Of a DNA stretch of 64,000 nucleotides, positions 1-8,240 are shown piece after piece. The notes below the pieces were generated by a model that had not been told where the DNA came from, did no database searches, and worked only from the letters and a program-made list of their open reading frames with translations. How positions within the stretch are numbered: position 1 is the stretch's first letter; each line of letters begins with the position of its first letter. This stretch comes from Candidatus Defluviilinea gracilis (GTDB lineage Bacteria > Chloroflexota > Anaerolineae > Anaerolineales > Villigracilaceae): NCBI GenBank assembly GCA_016716235.1, contig JADJWS010000007.1, forward strand, positions 248,001-312,000, written 5' to 3'. The position numbers and the translations under genes are program-made.

Positions 1-277
1 CCACATATGCATCCAGGGTAAGCGGTTCAGAAGGCCGGTGTGATCGTCCAAACCCGGGCAAGTCGGGAGCGATCACACGGAAGCTGGGAGAAAAATATTC
101 AAGTTGATGCGCCCAATTCCAAAGGTTTCCACCGCCGTTGTGCATGAAAACGATTGGCATACCCGACCCGCGATCAAATACATTCCAAATCTTGCCATGT
201 ACGACAAGTGGAACTTGATATTTTTCCAGCGGTTCATTTGATGGAGGTGATGGAACAGCCACGCCGTTCGTATGCAT
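1..277 (-). CDS. alpha/beta-hydrolase family protein, N-terminal part (runs off left edge)
   Basis: I read this gene directly on the reverse strand. It opens with ATG at 277, has an in-frame stop 12 bases upstream of that ATG, and stays open for 92 codons to the window edge. The translation contains FMHNGGG, which fits the oxyanion-hole loop of alpha/beta hydrolases, and then APDLPGFGRS, the usual strand-turn that follows it. The nucleophile elbow and the rest of the triad lie outside the window, so the substrate cannot be judged. The start is 23 bases after the stop of the response regulator gene on the same strand, so the two are probably co-transcribed. Confidence 0.8.
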   Translation of the reverse strand, partial: MHTNGVAVPSPPSNEPLEKYQVPLVVHGKIWNVFDRGSGMPIVFMHNGGGNLWNWAHQLEYFSPSFRVIAPDLPGFGRSHRPSEPLTLDAYV

Positions 278-300
278 CCGGCTAGATCGTTATATCCCTC

Positions 301-1035
301 TTACTTATCGCCCTCGTACAAATATCCCGTCCCTCGAACGCTCACGATGCGGTCGGAAAGTGATGGGAACGGCTCGATCTTGTGGCGCAGGCGGCTGACG
401 AGCGGGCGAAGAATTTCAGGCGCCTCGCGTTGGGAAGTGTCGTATCCTTGCACGAGCAGGACCAACTCGCGGTGCGAATAGACGCGCCCCGGGTTTTCGA
501 TCAACACTCGTAACAAGCGCCCTTCGGCGGGGGTCAGGTGAATCACATGATCCTTTTTGCGGATTAGGCGGCGCGATAGATCGATATACGTCCCGTCTTT
601 TAAATTGAACTCGGCATTGCCCTCGTCCACATCGGTGGAGGCGTTTCCGCCTCGCGCCTTCAAACGCGCGTCGCGGCGGGCGAGCCCTTTCTTCACGCTG
701 GCGATCACTTGCGTGGGGGAGGCGGGCTTCAGTAGATAATCGTGGATGCGCAAACGCAAAGCCTGGATCGCCGACTCGGTCGTGGCGAATGCCGTGAGAA
801 GCACGATCTCTGTCTCAGGGGAAATCTGATTCACCACCTGCACAACTTCCAGCCCGTCCATGCCGGGCATGCGCAGATCGACGATCATCAACTCGACCGG
901 GTGTGTGCGGACAAATTCGATTGCCGCCTGCCCATTCGGCACAGAGTTGACAGCCAGCCCTTCGAGGCGCAGAATATCGGTCATGGATTGCCGGGCAACC
1001 GGCTCGTCGTCGACCACTAAGATGTTCGATTTCAT
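301..1035 (-). CDS. response regulator, receiver plus OmpR/PhoB winged helix
   Basis: This 244-residue protein has a receiver domain at about 1-120, with acidic residues D9/D10, phospho-acceptor D53 in IVDLRMPGMDG, a Thr in LLTAFA and the lysine of LLKPAS. After a linker at about 125-145 comes a C-terminal winged helix (HLTPAEGRLLRVL, then RPLVSRLRHKIE and VRGTGYLYEG) of the OmpR/PhoB type. It should therefore be a phosphorylation-controlled transcription factor. The wing and recognition helix are complete. The two histidine kinases encoded upstream at 1217-5465 on the same strand are the likely partners. Confidence 0.92.
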   Translation of the reverse strand: MKSNILVVDDEPVARQSMTDILRLEGLAVNSVPNGQAAIEFVRTHPVELMIVDLRMPGMDGLEVVQVVNQISPETEIVLLTAFATTESAIQALRLRIHDYLLKPASPTQVIASVKKGLARRDARLKARGGNASTDVDEGNAEFNLKDGTYIDLSRRLIRKKDHVIHLTPAEGRLLRVLIENPGRVYSHRELVLLVQGYDTSQREAPEILRPLVSRLRHKIEPFPSLSDRIVSVRGTGYLYEGDK

Positions 1036-1135
1036 GGTTTGCTCCCTTGAAGTGAGGAATTCTTATGCTTCCTTAAATGCGATTGGTATTGGTCGCTGAT
1101 GTTACGCAGTTGAAGCCAGCCTGATCTTCGTAACG

Positions 1136-1177
1136 CGCCATTTAGGTTGCTGTTGCTCAAGAACAACCTGAATGGCG
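1136..1177 (-). terminator. stem-loop after the hybrid kinase gene
   Basis: Arms 1136-1149 and 1164-1177 pair at 13 of 14 positions around a 14-base loop. The hairpin lies 40 bases downstream of the stop of the 1217-2800 kinase gene and upstream of the response regulator start at 1035. No run of U follows on the reverse strand, so it may be a weak terminator, an attenuator or a processing/stability hairpin. The rest of the 181-base gap shows nothing else I can support. Confidence 0.35.
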
Positions 1178-1216
1178 AGATAACTCTTGCATGGCTGCTT
1201 TACCGCGCAACGTCGG

Positions 1217-2800
1217 TTAGTTATTTCCCGATGGCAGGAACAGCCGAAAGCAGGCGCCAGGCTCCTTGCGATCAACGAGATCGAGCGTGCCGCCGTGAGC
1301 GGTGACGATATTGTAACTCACAGTGAGCCCCAGTCCGGTGCCTCCGTCCTTGGTGCTGAAGAACGGCTCGAAGATGTTATTGCGTTGGGTCTCCGGGATG
1401 CCGGGACCGTTATCGGCAAATAACAACTCGACGCCGCGGTTCTTGGGGCGCGCGCTGATTTTCAACTCGCCTCCCATTGGCATGGCGTCTAAAGCGTTGA
1501 GGACGAGGTTGAAAAATATCTGTTGGATCTGACCGCTCACCACGTAGATCATCGGCAGTGATTCGGGCAAGTCTGTGATCACCTGGATGTTGCGCTGGCT
1601 GAATTGTTGCGAGGTGAGGTTGATCACGTGTTTTAATTCTTCGAGTATGTCCACTTCCTCAACGCGCGACGCTCCGGGGCGATAAAAGTCCAACATGCGT
1701 TGCATCGTTTTCATGAGGCGGTCGAGTTCGGCGCGAGCAAGGTCGAAATACTCCTTCCGCTTTTCAGCCGCTAGATCTTCGCGCCCGGCGAGGTGCAAAC
1801 AATTTTGCACCGACTGCAGTGGGTTGTTGACTTCGTGCGCGATGGACGCGGTGAGCCTTCCCGCCGCCGCCATTTTTTCGGCGCGCAGGAGCGCCTGTTG
1901 TGATTCTTCCACACGGCGAACATATTCGCGCAGGTCTGCATACAAGCGGGCGTTTTCCATGGCGACGATCGCCTGCCGCGCCAGGACGAAGAACAATTCG
2001 AGATCGGCGCCGCGAAATGGACTCACCGACGCGTCGCGCCCGGCGACCAGCACGGTGTGAATGTTCGAGCGGGCGATTGGGATGAGGATGGCGGAACCAA
2101 GCCCAATGTCGGAAAGAAGCGTTTGCGTTTCCTGTTCCCCGGGTCCTGTGGCGTGGACGATGAAGGGGTTACCGTCATCGTTTACTTGGACAATCAGATT
2201 TGTGGCGGTGGCATTGTCCTCCACAGGAATGGGGTCGCCGATCTGCGCGACGGTGGCAACTTGCCCTTCTTTTACCTGAAAGATCGCGGCGCGCGCGCAA
2301 TGCAAGTGTTCCCGAATTGCGGCGAGGATCAGGTCGAGCAATTTATTCAAGTCGGTTTCGGCAAACAGGGATTCGGTAACGTTGAATAGCGGACGCAGCG
2401 CCTGGACGCGGGCTGTATCGCGCTTTCGTTGGTTATCGATGAGCGCCTGACGAACCGACTCTAGCAGTTCGCCGCTGTTTTCAAATGGCTTGAGAAGTAG
2501 TCCATCCACGCCCTGCCGCAAGGCGCGAATGGCGGTCTCGACTGTCCCAAACCCCGTCATAACAAGGACGGCGATCTCAGGTTGCGCGATCTTCGCGCGA
2601 GAGATTACGTCGAATCCATCCACCTCCGGCATGCGGATGTCCACGAGGAGCAGGTCGTAGCGATTTTGTTGGAGGTATTCGATGGCGATCGATGGATCGG
2701 TCAGCGCGGTGACTTTGTAACTCGAACGATCGAGGATGCGTTTGCAAAGCGATGCGATGCCGGGTTCATCGTCGACGACAAGGATCGAAATAGGCTTCAT
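1217..2800 (-). CDS. soluble histidine kinase with N-terminal receiver (REC-GAF-HisKA-HATPase)
   Basis: The 527 residues form an unusual order: receiver first (about 1-120, phospho-acceptor D54 in LLVDIRMPEVDG), then a GAF domain (about 140-290), a coiled segment, HisKA with H322 in SIAHEVNNPLQS, and a complete ATPase domain (NLVLNALDAMP, FADNGPGIP, GGTGLGL). No membrane segment or signal peptide is visible. A receiver in front of the kinase suggests that another kinase controls its activity. It lies 31 bases downstream of the GAF kinase at 2832-5465 and upstream of the PhoB-type regulator, so the three look like one signalling unit. Confidence 0.9.
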   Translation of the reverse strand: MKPISILVVDDEPGIASLCKRILDRSSYKVTALTDPSIAIEYLQQNRYDLLLVDIRMPEVDGFDVISRAKIAQPEIAVLVMTGFGTVETAIRALRQGVDGLLLKPFENSGELLESVRQALIDNQRKRDTARVQALRPLFNVTESLFAETDLNKLLDLILAAIREHLHCARAAIFQVKEGQVATVAQIGDPIPVEDNATATNLIVQVNDDGNPFIVHATGPGEQETQTLLSDIGLGSAILIPIARSNIHTVLVAGRDASVSPFRGADLELFFVLARQAIVAMENARLYADLREYVRRVEESQQALLRAEKMAAAGRLTASIAHEVNNPLQSVQNCLHLAGREDLAAEKRKEYFDLARAELDRLMKTMQRMLDFYRPGASRVEEVDILEELKHVINLTSQQFSQRNIQVITDLPESLPMIYVVSGQIQQIFFNLVLNALDAMPMGGELKISARPKNRGVELLFADNGPGIPETQRNNIFEPFFSTKDGGTGLGLTVSYNIVTAHGGTLDLVDRKEPGACFRLFLPSGNN

Positions 2801-2831
2801 GTTGGAGTATCCGTTTTCATCTCAAGCGGTT

Positions 2832-5465
2832 TCAATTTCCCACCGGTAGCCAGACCGTGAATTTCGCTCCCTTGCCGGGTTCGCTTTCCACATCGATATA
2901 TCCGCCATGGTCGGTGACGATCCCATAGGTGACGGACAATCCCAACCCTGTGCCGCCTCGGTCGCCGCGGGTGGTGAAGAATGGCTCGAAGATGCGGGTC
3001 AGTTCATCGGGCGAAATGCCCACGCCGGTATCGGTCACAAATAAGGTGACGCCTTTGTGATGATGTCGCTTGGATATCTTTGTTTCGATCTCCAGTTTGC
3101 CGCCGTCGGGCATGGCTTGCAGAGCGTTGTGGACGAGGTTGAGCGCCACTTGCTTGATCTGGTTGGCGTCTACCATGATCCACGGCAGACTGGGGTCAAG
3201 TTGAAGCGAAAGTCGAACCCCGCTGGTGTGGAGGAGATGCCGACTCAACGCAACCACATCCTCGACGATCTCGTTGAGCGATGTCTTGGCGCGCGCGCTT
3301 TCGCTTTGGCGCGAAAAATCCAACAGGCGGCGCACCACATCGCGCGCGCGATGCGCTTCTCGCACTACGAGATCGAGGTCTTTGCGCGCCTGGCTGTCTG
3401 AAGGCGTCTCCTCAAGAGCAAGTTCGGCAAAGCCGGTCACTGAGGTGAGCGGGTTATTAAGTTCGTGCGCGATGCCTGCCGCCATTTCGCCGACCGCCGC
3501 AAGTTTAGCGGCTTGCACGAGGCGGCTTTCCGTTTTGCGTTGCGCCTCCATGCGTTCGCGCAGTTCGCCCTGCGTCGAGCGCAGTTCGCCGATCGTCGCT
3601 TGGAAGCGCTGGTATTGATCTGCGCTGGTGATGACGCTGGCAAGGATGCCCGCGAGCGATTCAAGCGCCATAAAATCATTATGCGTGAACGCGTTGCTCG
3701 AACTGCTTTCCACATCGATGATGCCCAATACTCTTTCGCCGTCTCGGATTGCCACGCACATTTCAGATCCCGCTTCCCAGCCATGGAGCGAGCGGTACCG
3801 GCTGTCCTGCGCCACATCGTTGGAGACTAAACTCTCTCCGGTTTCGAAGACGTGCCCGGTGATGCCTCCGCTAATGGGGTATTCGAAGGATTTCATCGCG
3901 CGTCGCACCACATTTTGGCTGGTTCCGCCAAACCCGCCGATGGTCAACGCTCCCTGCGCGTCGGCGATGAAGACCGCCGCAAGTTCGTAGGCGAAGTATC
4001 GGGCGAGCAATTCCGCCGAGATCTCCGCCACTTGCCGGGCGTCTGTCAAGCCGATCACCTGTTGCACCACCTCGTGGATCAACCCAAGATTTCGGGCGCG
4101 TCCCTCCGCTTCTTCGCGCAGCCGCGAGTAGTCAACGAGGCTGGCGAGATGACTGGCAATGACCGCCATGAGGCTCTCGTCGTAAAAATCGAACGCTTCG
4201 TTTTTCGCCGCTTCCACGCACAACATGCCGATCGTTTGCCCGCGAAACCGCAGAGGAAAGTACAAGCCGGACGCCGCTCCTTTGTGCACCGGCGTCACCT
4301 CTTTGAGTTGAGGATCGCCCAGCCTTGCCTTTTGTTGTTGACCCAGCAGTGTGGCGTACTTTTCCTCTTGCGCATTGCGGATGGATGAGTTCATGTTGCC
4401 GTCTTGCGATCGATATTCATGGATCAACCGATTATCGGAGGAAAGCAGGAAGAGCGCGATCAGTTCCGTTCCGAATCCTCTGGCAAGCAGGGCAAACATG
4501 CGGCGCGCGATCTGGTCGAGGTTGCGCCCCGATGATACGGTGAGGGCGAAATCGTTCAGCATGGCGAGACGGCGCAAGTGGCTCGCCATTTCCGCAAAAG
4601 TAATGATGGTCTCGATCACAGGCGCAGACTGGGTGACGAGATCGATCAGCCGGTTCCACTCGTCGTGTTTGAAGATGCTTGTCCGCCAGACTGCGAGACT
4701 GCCGATCACCCGTTGGCCGATCACGATGGGAATACATGCCCAAAGCTTTGTATTACTCTTTAGCCCCTTGTGTGGGATTTCAGCCCAGAGCGCGTCGTCG
4801 CGATTAACCACCATTGGGGTGAGGTTGCGATTCATGCGGCGAAGGAGCGGATTGGCGTCGATTAAAAGATCTGTGTCGGCGAGGTGGGGCGCGTTCCATT
4901 GCGCGCGGATTTCGAGCGAGTCGCCGCGACGGACAGCGAGCCAGGCTCCCTGAACAGCAACGAGGCGTATAAACGAGGTGAGCGCCCGGTCCAGGGCGCG
5001 AGGCATATCAAACGGGTTTTCAGAATCCAAGTCGGGAACCAGAAGCGACGCGGCTACGGATGCGGTGGCAGAGGTGTCGGCAGTTGATTTGTTTCCGTTC
5101 ATGCCAAACGCGATCAGCCGCCATAGTCGTTGTGAGGCGCTAGAGAGTTGGTTTGCGCCCACAAGAATCACGCGGGTTGCCTCAACCAGCGGGAAGGCGT
5201 TTAACCGTCCTGTTTCGAGCCCGCTGGATTCGGGAAGCGAGACTGAACGGCTTTGCCTGCCGCTCACCGCGCCGCATAGCCACGAGTCCACCTCTGCTTT
5301 GGAGAGAAATTCGAGCAACGACGCTTGATTCTTTTTCGGAAGATGGTGGCTTTCAAGGATGTGCCACGACCCCGCCTCGCGCTCGACCAACGCGCTCCAG
5401 GCTGTTTCCTCGGCGAGTTGGCCGGCTTCTTTGAGTTGAAATTCGATATTGCTTTGGGAAGGCAT
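2832..5465 (-). CDS. soluble multi-GAF histidine kinase
   Basis: I place the start at ATG 5465 (MPSQSNIEF), giving 877 residues. The frame stays open 96 codons further up, but that stretch reads as intergenic DNA with repeats. The protein has an N-terminal segment of unknown fold (about 1-120), three GAF-type regions (about 140-300, 310-460 and 480-640), HisKA with H667 in AGIAHELNNPLTS, and a full HATPase domain (NLVHNALQAMP, TDTGVGIS, GGTGLGLS). There is no transmembrane helix, so the ligand is presumably intracellular or membrane-permeant. Typical GAF kinases of this type feed response regulators such as the PhoB-like protein at 301-1035. Confidence 0.88.
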   Translation of the reverse strand: MPSQSNIEFQLKEAGQLAEETAWSALVEREAGSWHILESHHLPKKNQASLLEFLSKAEVDSWLCGAVSGRQSRSVSLPESSGLETGRLNAFPLVEATRVILVGANQLSSASQRLWRLIAFGMNGNKSTADTSATASVAASLLVPDLDSENPFDMPRALDRALTSFIRLVAVQGAWLAVRRGDSLEIRAQWNAPHLADTDLLIDANPLLRRMNRNLTPMVVNRDDALWAEIPHKGLKSNTKLWACIPIVIGQRVIGSLAVWRTSIFKHDEWNRLIDLVTQSAPVIETIITFAEMASHLRRLAMLNDFALTVSSGRNLDQIARRMFALLARGFGTELIALFLLSSDNRLIHEYRSQDGNMNSSIRNAQEEKYATLLGQQQKARLGDPQLKEVTPVHKGAASGLYFPLRFRGQTIGMLCVEAAKNEAFDFYDESLMAVIASHLASLVDYSRLREEAEGRARNLGLIHEVVQQVIGLTDARQVAEISAELLARYFAYELAAVFIADAQGALTIGGFGGTSQNVVRRAMKSFEYPISGGITGHVFETGESLVSNDVAQDSRYRSLHGWEAGSEMCVAIRDGERVLGIIDVESSSSNAFTHNDFMALESLAGILASVITSADQYQRFQATIGELRSTQGELRERMEAQRKTESRLVQAAKLAAVGEMAAGIAHELNNPLTSVTGFAELALEETPSDSQARKDLDLVVREAHRARDVVRRLLDFSRQSESARAKTSLNEIVEDVVALSRHLLHTSGVRLSLQLDPSLPWIMVDANQIKQVALNLVHNALQAMPDGGKLEIETKISKRHHHKGVTLFVTDTGVGISPDELTRIFEPFFTTRGDRGGTGLGLSVTYGIVTDHGGYIDVESEPGKGAKFTVWLPVGN

Positions 5466-5615
5466 CTTGAATGAATTATACAGCAGGATAGCGGATGGAA
5501 TCTCATCGGGTCTCTGGGAATGACTGCGCTGGCGAACTGTTTGGAGGCTGATAAACGCAGGTGATCGCGGGAATTTCAAAAAGCAAGCGAAAAAAGTTTT
5601 GGTTCTACCGCTTTT

Positions 5616-5845
5616 AACGGGAAACCATTTTTCAAACACAAAGGACACGACGGTCACAAAGGAAAAACACAAGGAATCTAGTACTCTGTCAAGCGTATTT
5701 TGATGGGTGAAGGATGCCATTTCGTGAGCAAATTTCAAAACTCGACCCGTCAATTCATGGTTGACACGCTACTAGGCTCTTTTCCCCCCCTTTTGTGTAC
5801 TTTGTGTCCTTCGTGGTGAGGCTCTTTCCCGTTGATTACGGGACC
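5616..5845. repeat. imperfect inverted repeat in a 494-base intergenic region
   Basis: The gap 5466-5959 between divergent genes carries two oppositely oriented, imperfect copies of a sequence built on CACAAAGGACAC. One lies at about 5616-5675 (starting AACGGGAAACCA), its inverted partner at about 5777-5845 (ending TCTTTCCCGTTGA). Between them a second, weaker inverted pair contains GTACTCTGTCAAGCG and TGACACGCTACT. There is no credible ORF; the frame running into the kinase start is treated as non-coding. I see it as an interspersed, hairpin-forming element of unknown origin. Confidence 0.55.
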
Positions 5846-5946
5846 CCCAAAGTTTTTTGTCGGTGTTTTCAGCGTCAATCTGCGTCGAACGATCAGGCAG
5901 GTATCGAGCAACTCCCTTAGAGGCAATCTCAACGCGCGTGGGATGG

Positions 5947-5952
5947 TAGAAT
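5947..5952 (+). promoter_or_regulatory. possible -10 box for a leaderless trmFO transcript
   Basis: TAGAAT lies only seven bases before the trmFO ATG at 5960. If it is a -10 element, transcription would begin at or next to the start codon and the message would be leaderless. No Shine-Dalgarno-like sequence precedes the ATG, which fits this reading. No convincing -35 hexamer was found. Confidence 0.35.
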
Positions 5953-5959
5953 CGTTGTC

Positions 5960-7306
5960 ATGACAGATCTAATTGTAGTAGGCGGCGGGCTGGCAGGGAG
6001 CGAAGCCGCCTGGCGCGCCGCGCAACGCGGCTTGAACGTAAGGCTGTATGAGATGCGTCCAACTTTGCAAACAGGCGCCCATCAAACACAAGATTTGGCG
6101 GAACTGGTGTGTTCGAACTCGCTGGGTTCCAACTTGCCCGACCGCGCTTCAGGATTGCTGAAAAACGAAACACGCCTATTGGGGTCGATGTTGCTGGAGT
6201 GTGCGGAGCAAGCGTCACTGCCGGCGGGCGGCGCCCTGGCGGTAGACCGCGAACTGTTCGCGCAGCTGGTCACCGAACGGATGGAGGCTCATCCCAACAT
6301 CCAGATCGAGCGCGAGGAAATGCGCGAGATCCCGCCCACGCCTACGATCCTCGCCAGCGGACCGTTGACCTCGCCGTCGTTGTCCGCCTCCATCGCAAAA
6401 CTGAGCGGCGAGGAGCATCTTTTCTTCTTTGATGCAATTGCGCCGGTGATCCACGCCGACTCGATCAACATGCAGGTCGCTTTTCGCGCCTCGCGCTACG
6501 ACGCCGGCAATCCGGACGAGGGCGATTACATCAACTGCCCATTCACCAAAGACGAATATTACGCGTTTGTCGAAGCGCTCCTTCATGCCGAACGGATCGA
6601 ACTCCGCGCATTTGAAGACGCCATCAAAACCGGCGTCAAAGCGGGTCACTTCTTCGAGGGTTGCCTTCCGGTCGAGATCATCGCCGAACGCGGACTTGAT
6701 TCGCTTGCATTTGGCCCGATGCGCCCGGTGGGGTTGCGCGACCCTCGCACAGGGAAGCGCCCGTATGCGGTTGTGCAATTGCGGCAGGACAACCTTGCGG
6801 GAAGTTTGTACAACCTCGTAGGCTTTCAAACCAACCTGAAATTCCCGGAGCAGAAGCGCGTTCTTCGCATGATCCCCGGGCTTGAACGCGCCGAATTCAT
6901 GCGGTACGGGCAGATGCACCGCAACACATTCATCGCTTCGCCAAAATTACTACGCCCCACGTTGCAACACATCCACCGCGACGATCTTTTCTTTGCCGGG
7001 CAGATCACAGGCGTGGAAGGCTACATGGGCAATATCGCCACCGGCCTGCTGGCGGGCGAAAACGCGGCTCGCCAATTGTGCGGCGAACGTCTTCTTCAAC
7101 TTCCACAAACGACCATGCTCGGCGCGCTCTGTCATTACATCACTCATGCTGATCTCAAAGATTTCCAGCCGATGAAGGCAAATTTCGGCATTCTCGCCCC
7201 AATGGATTTCCCTCCAAAAACCGGCAAGCGCGAGCGCGGCGGATTGTACGCCGAACGCGCCCTGGCAGAGTTGCAATCACTGGCACACGGAGAAGCGCAA
7301 GCGTGA
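5960..7306 (+). CDS. trmFO: methylenetetrahydrofolate--tRNA-(uracil-54 C5)-methyltransferase TrmFO
   Basis: The 448 residues match the TrmFO family over the full usual length. There is an N-terminal FAD-binding Rossmann motif (VVGGGLAGSEAA), the family signature ELVCSNSLGSN with C51, and the second conserved cysteine in GCLPVEIIAERG. TrmFO uses methylenetetrahydrofolate and FADH2 to make ribothymidine at position 54 of tRNA. It is the first gene of a forward cluster, and its TGA overlaps the GTG start of the next gene by four bases, indicating translational coupling. This folate-dependent enzyme is used instead of the SAM-dependent TrmA. Confidence 0.96.
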   Translation: MTDLIVVGGGLAGSEAAWRAAQRGLNVRLYEMRPTLQTGAHQTQDLAELVCSNSLGSNLPDRASGLLKNETRLLGSMLLECAEQASLPAGGALAVDRELFAQLVTERMEAHPNIQIEREEMREIPPTPTILASGPLTSPSLSASIAKLSGEEHLFFFDAIAPVIHADSINMQVAFRASRYDAGNPDEGDYINCPFTKDEYYAFVEALLHAERIELRAFEDAIKTGVKAGHFFEGCLPVEIIAERGLDSLAFGPMRPVGLRDPRTGKRPYAVVQLRQDNLAGSLYNLVGFQTNLKFPEQKRVLRMIPGLERAEFMRYGQMHRNTFIASPKLLRPTLQHIHRDDLFFAGQITGVEGYMGNIATGLLAGENAARQLCGERLLQLPQTTMLGALCHYITHADLKDFQPMKANFGILAPMDFPPKTGKRERGGLYAERALAELQSLAHGEAQA

Positions 7307-8211
7307 ATCAACGCTCGGTGCGCGTTTACTTGATAGCCATAGGATTGCTCCTCGCCGCGACGCTTGCCTGGTACGCCTACTCGTATCTTACCCAGCCTGA
7401 GCCTGCTCCAACCGACTTCGATAGCCTGCGCGCTTACGAGGATGTCAAAACGCAAGTTGCATTTGGTCCGCGCGCGCCCGGGTCGGAGGGACATGCCAAA
7501 ATCCGCGCATGGATTCGCGCGGAGTTGGAATCCGCCGGGTGGGAAGTGGAAGTTCAAGTTTCGGAACGCTTGGGGAACCCAATCTACAATCTGGTGGCGA
7601 CGCGCGGCGACTCGAACCCGCCGATCATTTTGGGAGCGCATTACGACACGCGCCTCTATGCCGATAGCGACCCGGATGTTGCCAATCATACAATCCCGGC
7701 GCTCGGCGCAAACGACGGAGCCTCAGGCGTGGCTGTGTTGCTGGAACTTGCGCGCTCGCTCCCCAATGATGTGACGAATGTTGCGTTGGTGTTCTTTGAC
7801 GCGGAAGATAACGGGCGCATCGAAGGCTGGGATTGGATTCTCGGCTCGCGTGAATTTGTCGAGAAGATCGCGTATCAGCCTGAGGCAGTGGTGATCGTGG
7901 ATATGATCGGCGACACCGACTTAAACCTATTCAAGGAACGGAATTCAGACCCCGCGCTGACGGATGAGATTTGGGCAATCGCAGATGGCTTGGGGTACGG
8001 CGGTCAATTCATACCCGAATACAAACATTCGATGCTGGACGATCACACCCCCTTCCTTGAGGCTGGCATCCCTGCGGTGGATATCATCGACTTCGATTAT
8101 CCTTACTGGCACACAGTGGAAGATACGCCAGATAAAGTGTCGGCAGAAAGTCTTGCGGCGGTCGGTCAAACCTTGTGGGTTTGGGTGGTGGGTCAAAACC
8201 CGCAAAACTGA
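7303..8211 (+). CDS. membrane-anchored M28-family zinc enzyme, glutaminyl-cyclase-like
   Basis: The GTG start at 7303 overlaps the trmFO stop (GTGA). The 302 residues begin with one hydrophobic helix (about 8-26), either an uncleaved anchor or a signal, followed by an extracytoplasmic M28 fold. Expected metal ligands are visible in order: GAHYDTR, GANDGASG, FFDAEDNG, IVDMIGD and YWHTVEDTPDKVS. The order and the loop DDHTPFLEAGIP resemble glutaminyl-peptide cyclotransferases more closely than ordinary aminopeptidases. It could therefore cyclise N-terminal glutamine on exported proteins, or be a peptidase of the same fold. The distinction is inference. Confidence 0.8.
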   Translation: MNQRSVRVYLIAIGLLLAATLAWYAYSYLTQPEPAPTDFDSLRAYEDVKTQVAFGPRAPGSEGHAKIRAWIRAELESAGWEVEVQVSERLGNPIYNLVATRGDSNPPIILGAHYDTRLYADSDPDVANHTIPALGANDGASGVAVLLELARSLPNDVTNVALVFFDAEDNGRIEGWDWILGSREFVEKIAYQPEAVVIVDMIGDTDLNLFKERNSDPALTDEIWAIADGLGYGGQFIPEYKHSMLDDHTPFLEAGIPAVDIIDFDYPYWHTVEDTPDKVSAESLAAVGQTLWVWVVGQNPQN

Positions 8212-8240
8212 TACAATGCCAGCGATAAGGTGAATTGAGG

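Noticed and set aside
3852..4388. 178-codon forward frame inside the GAF kinase
   Set aside because: Antisense shadow of a high-GC kinase gene, with no recognisable motif.
5466..5753. 96-codon N-terminal extension of the GAF kinase
   Set aside because: It runs through the intergenic inverted repeat and is rich in Phe/Ser without domain character; ATG 5465 is the natural start.
6215..6919. 234-codon open frame antisense to trmFO
   Set aside because: It lies wholly inside a clear trmFO gene, shows no family features and has no start signals.
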